Shown: positions 6,383 through 8,299 of the stretch, piece after piece
Layout: every line of letters begins with the position of its first letter
Numbering within the stretch: the stretch's first letter is position 1
Translations under genes and position numbers: made by a program
Notes under the pieces: model-generated
The model's input: the letters and a program-made list of their open reading frames with translations, nothing else
Databases searched by the model: none
What the model was told of the DNA's origin: nothing
Assembly: GCA_023387935.1 (NCBI GenBank)
Contig: JAEWHG010000153.1
Span: forward strand, 1 to 8,299
Origin: Bacillota bacterium
GTDB lineage: Bacteria; Bacillota; Clostridia; Peptostreptococcales; Natronincolaceae
DNA: 8,299 nt
Reading direction: 5' to 3'

Positions 6383-6441
6383 ATACATGTACTTGTATTT
6401 TTTGTTTTATGCTATTTAAATGAAAGAGGAGGAAATATGCA

Positions 6442-6804
6442 ATGGCTAACGGAATTTTAATTGTTGATGATGCGGCTTTTATGAGAATGATGATTAAGGA
6501 TGTACTTACAAAAAATGGATTTGATGTAATGGGTGAAGCTGAAAATGGAGCAAAGGCAATTGAAAAATATAAGGAGTTACAACCAAATCTTACAATCATG
6601 GATATTACAATGCCTGAAATTGATGGTATACAAGCTGTAAAGGAAATAAAAAAAATAGATCCAAATGCTAAAATAATAATGTGTTCTGCTATGGGGCAAC
6701 AGGCAATGGTTATTGAAGCTATTCAGGCAGGCGCAAAGGATTTTATAGTTAAACCTTTTCAGGCCGATCGTGTTATAGAAGCAGTAAAAAAAGTTTTGGG
6801 ATAA
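6442..6804 (+). CDS. cheY: Chemotaxis response regulator CheY
   Basis: CheY is the single-domain receiver that, once phosphorylated by CheA, diffuses to the C-ring and binds FliM and FliY. All active-site residues are visible in the 120-residue sequence: the acidic pair D9-D10 (ILIVDDAAFMR), the phosphate acceptor D54 (LTIMDITMPEIDG), S82 at the conserved Ser/Thr switch position (MCSAMG) and K104 (FIVKPFQ). The switch aromatic is F101, where E. coli CheY has Tyr. There is no output domain, so it is a motor regulator and not a transcription factor. The ATG at 6442 lies nine bases after AGGAGG (6427-6432); the ATG at 6437 is out of frame and too close. The position after fliY is the same as in the Bacillus fla/che operon. 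Confidence 0.96.
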   Translation: MANGILIVDDAAFMRMMIKDVLTKNGFDVMGEAENGAKAIEKYKELQPNLTIMDITMPEIDGIQAVKEIKKIDPNAKIIMCSAMGQQAMVIEAIQAGAKDFIVKPFQADRVIEAVKKVLG

Positions 6805-6805
6805 A

Positions 6806-7150
6806 ATGGACAATATTATAACCGGATTTTTTTTATTACTAGTTACAATTGCAATAGTTATTTTTGCCTATTATATGACGATTATAGTAGGCAAAAAAAC
6901 AAAAAAGCTGATGGATGGGCGATATACTCAGGTTTTGGAAAGAACTATGATAGATTTTAATACGAGCATTACTGTTTTAAAAGTAAATAAAAAAATATAT
7001 ATTATAGCTATACAAGGAAAAGTAATAGAAGTATTAGATAAAATTGATGAATCTGATTGGGACTTTATTTCATTAAATAAAGAGAACTCACTGGATATTA
7101 AAGAGAATATGGGTAACTTTTTTAAAAGTAACTTATTAAAGAAAAAATAG
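6806..7150 (+). CDS. fliO: Flagellar export protein FliO (FliZ in Bacillus naming)
   Basis: FliO is a small membrane protein that helps assemble the FliP ring of the flagellar type III export gate. The 114-residue sequence has one N-terminal membrane helix (about 5-28), then a basic stretch (GKKTKKLMDGRY). A small cytoplasmic domain contains QVLERTMIDFNTSITVLKVN (42-61), KIYIIAIQGKVIEVLDKI (63-80) and ESDW, the usual FliO pattern of beta-strands followed by a short helix. The tail is Lys- and Asn-rich. It begins one base after the cheY stop and has only a weak GGGA site (6798-6801), so it probably relies on translational coupling to cheY. FliO diverges strongly between species, so the assignment rests on topology, the LERTMID-type motif and the position directly before fliP. 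Confidence 0.88.
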   Translation: MDNIITGFFLLLVTIAIVIFAYYMTIIVGKKTKKLMDGRYTQVLERTMIDFNTSITVLKVNKKIYIIAIQGKVIEVLDKIDESDWDFISLNKENSLDIKENMGNFFKSNLLKKK

Positions 7151-7200
7151 TTAAATTATGTATATTAATAAAAGATACAGTTAGAATGGTAGTGAAAACA

Positions 7201-8010
7201 ATGATGAAACTAAATGAAAAGTTAAAGCATGTAATCAATATAAAAAACAAAAAAGTTGTAGGTGTAACCCTAATGGTAATATGTTTTTTATTATTAGGAT
7301 CATATAGTACATTTGCACAACCTAGTTTTGGCACACCAAATATACAATTATCCATAGATGGAGCCAACAATGCAGAGGAAGCAGTCGGTTCTTTACAACT
7401 TTTGAGCTTATTAACCATATTATCATTAGCACCTTCAATTTTAATAATGGTTACAAGTTTTACAAGGATTATAATTGTGTTATCTTTTTTAAGGAATGCA
7501 ATTGCTACACAACAAACTCCTCCAACTCAGGTTTTAATAGGGTTGGCTTTGTTTTTAACTTTTTTTATTATGGCTCCTATAGCTAGTGAGGTAAATCAAA
7601 ATGCGTTACAGCCATATTTAAATGAAGAGATCACCCAAGAAGTGGCAATTGAAAATGCCATGGAGCCTTTAAGACAATTTATGTTTAGGCAAACTAGAGA
7701 AAAGGATTTAGCTTTATTTATAGAAGCAAGTGGTATGGAAGTAACAGAAGATATACAATTAGAAGATATTCCTTCAACTACACTAATTCCATCTTTTATT
7801 ATTAGTGAGTTGAAAACTGCATTCCAAATGGGATTTATATTATTCATTCCTTTTATAGTGTTGGATATGGTCGTTGCAAGTACATTAATGTCAATGGGTA
7901 TGATGATGTTACCCCCAGCAATGATTTCACTGCCTTTTAAGCTTCTGTTATTTGTAATGGTAGATGGTTGGAATGTTCTAATTCAATCCTTATTACTAAG
8001 TTTTAAATAG
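7201..8010 (+). CDS. fliP: Flagellar type III export gate protein FliP
   Basis: FliP forms the pentameric core of the FliP-FliQ-FliR export gate. The N-terminus is a signal peptide: a long basic region (KNKK at 15-18), a hydrophobic core (about 19-34) and a likely cleavage after TFA (37-39). The mature part has the family signatures SFTRIIIVLSFLRNAIATQQ (86-105), PPTQVLIGLALFLTFFIMAP (107-126), IPSFIISELKTAFQMGF and MGMMMLPPAMISLPFKLLLF (232-251), with about four membrane segments. Start choice is uncertain. ATG 7201 has GGTAGTGA (7188-7195), a six-of-eight match to GGAGGTGA, five bases upstream. ATG 7204 (eight bases away), GTG 7192 and ATG 7186 are in frame too, but the last two have no visible ribosome site. 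The length is 269 residues from 7201, or 274 from 7186. Family identity is not in doubt. Confidence 0.95.
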   Translation: MMKLNEKLKHVINIKNKKVVGVTLMVICFLLLGSYSTFAQPSFGTPNIQLSIDGANNAEEAVGSLQLLSLLTILSLAPSILIMVTSFTRIIIVLSFLRNAIATQQTPPTQVLIGLALFLTFFIMAPIASEVNQNALQPYLNEEITQEVAIENAMEPLRQFMFRQTREKDLALFIEASGMEVTEDIQLEDIPSTTLIPSFIISELKTAFQMGFILFIPFIVLDMVVASTLMSMGMMMLPPAMISLPFKLLLFVMVDGWNVLIQSLLLSFK

Positions 8011-8020
8011 AGGTGACTAA

Positions 8021-8290
8021 ATGAACGAATCGATGATTGTTGAATTAGGTCAACAAGCAATGCTAAATATTTTGCTTTTATCAGCGCCGATGCTAATTCT
8101 TGGTTTAATAGTAGGATTAGCTGTTAGTATTTTCCAAGCTGCAACACAAATTCAAGAAGCTACCTTATCTTTTATTCCTAAAATAGTTGTGATTATGGGG
8201 TCTCTAGTAATTTTCGGACCATGGCTTTTATCTGTAATTATTGACTTTACACTAAAATTATATACAAACATGAATAACTTTATTCAGTAA
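8021..8290 (+). CDS. fliQ: Flagellar type III export gate protein FliQ
   Basis: FliQ is a helical-hairpin membrane protein that wraps around the FliP-FliR core of the export gate. The 89-residue sequence is full length and has two hydrophobic segments (about 15-38 and 52-77). They flank the conserved polar turn SIFQAATQIQEATLSFIPK (36-54), the family's best signature. The N-terminus (MNESMIVELGQQAM) and the SAPMLILGL segment are also typical. The ATG at 8021 follows AGGTGA (8011-8016), which begins right after the fliP stop, so the two genes are ten bases apart and tightly linked. By synteny fliR should come next, just beyond the window. Confidence 0.96.
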   Translation: MNESMIVELGQQAMLNILLLSAPMLILGLIVGLAVSIFQAATQIQEATLSFIPKIVVIMGSLVIFGPWLLSVIIDFTLKLYTNMNNFIQ

Positions 8291-8299
8291 AGAGTGATA

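Noticed and set aside
6383..6403. Intrinsic terminator between fliY and cheY (ATACA, six-base loop, TGTAT, then T-run)
   Set aside because: The stem is only five AT-rich base pairs, too weak to call, and it overlaps the region just after the candidate promoter.
6437..6460. Seven-codon leader ORF (ATG at 6437, MQWLTEF) overlapping the cheY start
   Set aside because: It lies only four bases after the ribosome site, has no recognisable attenuation context, and is probably chance.
8291..8299. Start of fliR at GTG 8294
   Set aside because: Only two codons are visible and no ribosome site precedes it at proper spacing; fliR is expected from synteny but is not shown by this sequence.

Overview
The window is one uninterrupted, plus-strand stretch of a flagellar/chemotaxis (fla/che) operon from a low-GC Gram-positive bacterium, most likely a member of the Clostridia. 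The basis is AT-rich coding DNA, strong AGGAGG-type ribosome sites, a FliY-type switch protein (FliN fused to a CheC-like phosphatase domain), a FlbD/SwrD-type small protein, and a flagellar-operon protein of the TIGR02530 type just before flgE. The gene order resembles Alkaliphilus-like Clostridia as I remember them, but genus cannot be fixed from this window alone.

Layout. Bases 1-64 hold the last codons of an upstream gene (expected from synteny to be flgD) and the ribosome site of the next one. Then come, all on the plus strand: an uncharacterised flagellar operon protein (TTG start, 65-445); a 77-base structured leader; flgE (hook, 523-1893); a spacer with a perfect 10-bp inverted repeat that covers a Shine-Dalgarno sequence; flbD/swrD (1951-2160); motA and motB (2194-3728); fliL (3752-4168); fliM (4183-5178); fliY (5171-6328, overlapping fliM); a 113-base spacer with a candidate promoter; cheY (6442-6804); fliO (6806-7150); fliP (about 7201-8010); and fliQ (8021-8290). 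The next gene, probably fliR, would begin just past the right edge. No stretch over 300 bases lacks a gene, and I see no RNA gene, mobile element, CRISPR array or attachment site.

How the genes work together. FliO, FliP and FliQ belong to the flagellar type III export gate, which secretes hook subunits (FlgE). MotA and MotB form the ion-driven stator, FliL surrounds or supports it, and FlbD (SwrD in Bacillus subtilis) is known to raise motor power. FliM and FliY are C-ring switch proteins; both carry an N-terminal EIDALL-type docking motif for phosphorylated CheY, and FliY also keeps two intact CheC-type phosphatase motifs. CheY is encoded directly after them, so signal, receptor and signal removal sit side by side.

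The operon itself is a known type and I find no new system. The points most worth a second look are: residues marking the stator as PomA/PomB-like and so probably sodium-driven; the inverted repeat masking the strongest ribosome site before flbD; the structured flgE leader with a CCTCC element complementary to the flgE ribosome site; a candidate internal promoter before cheY; and the conserved but unassigned small protein before flgE.
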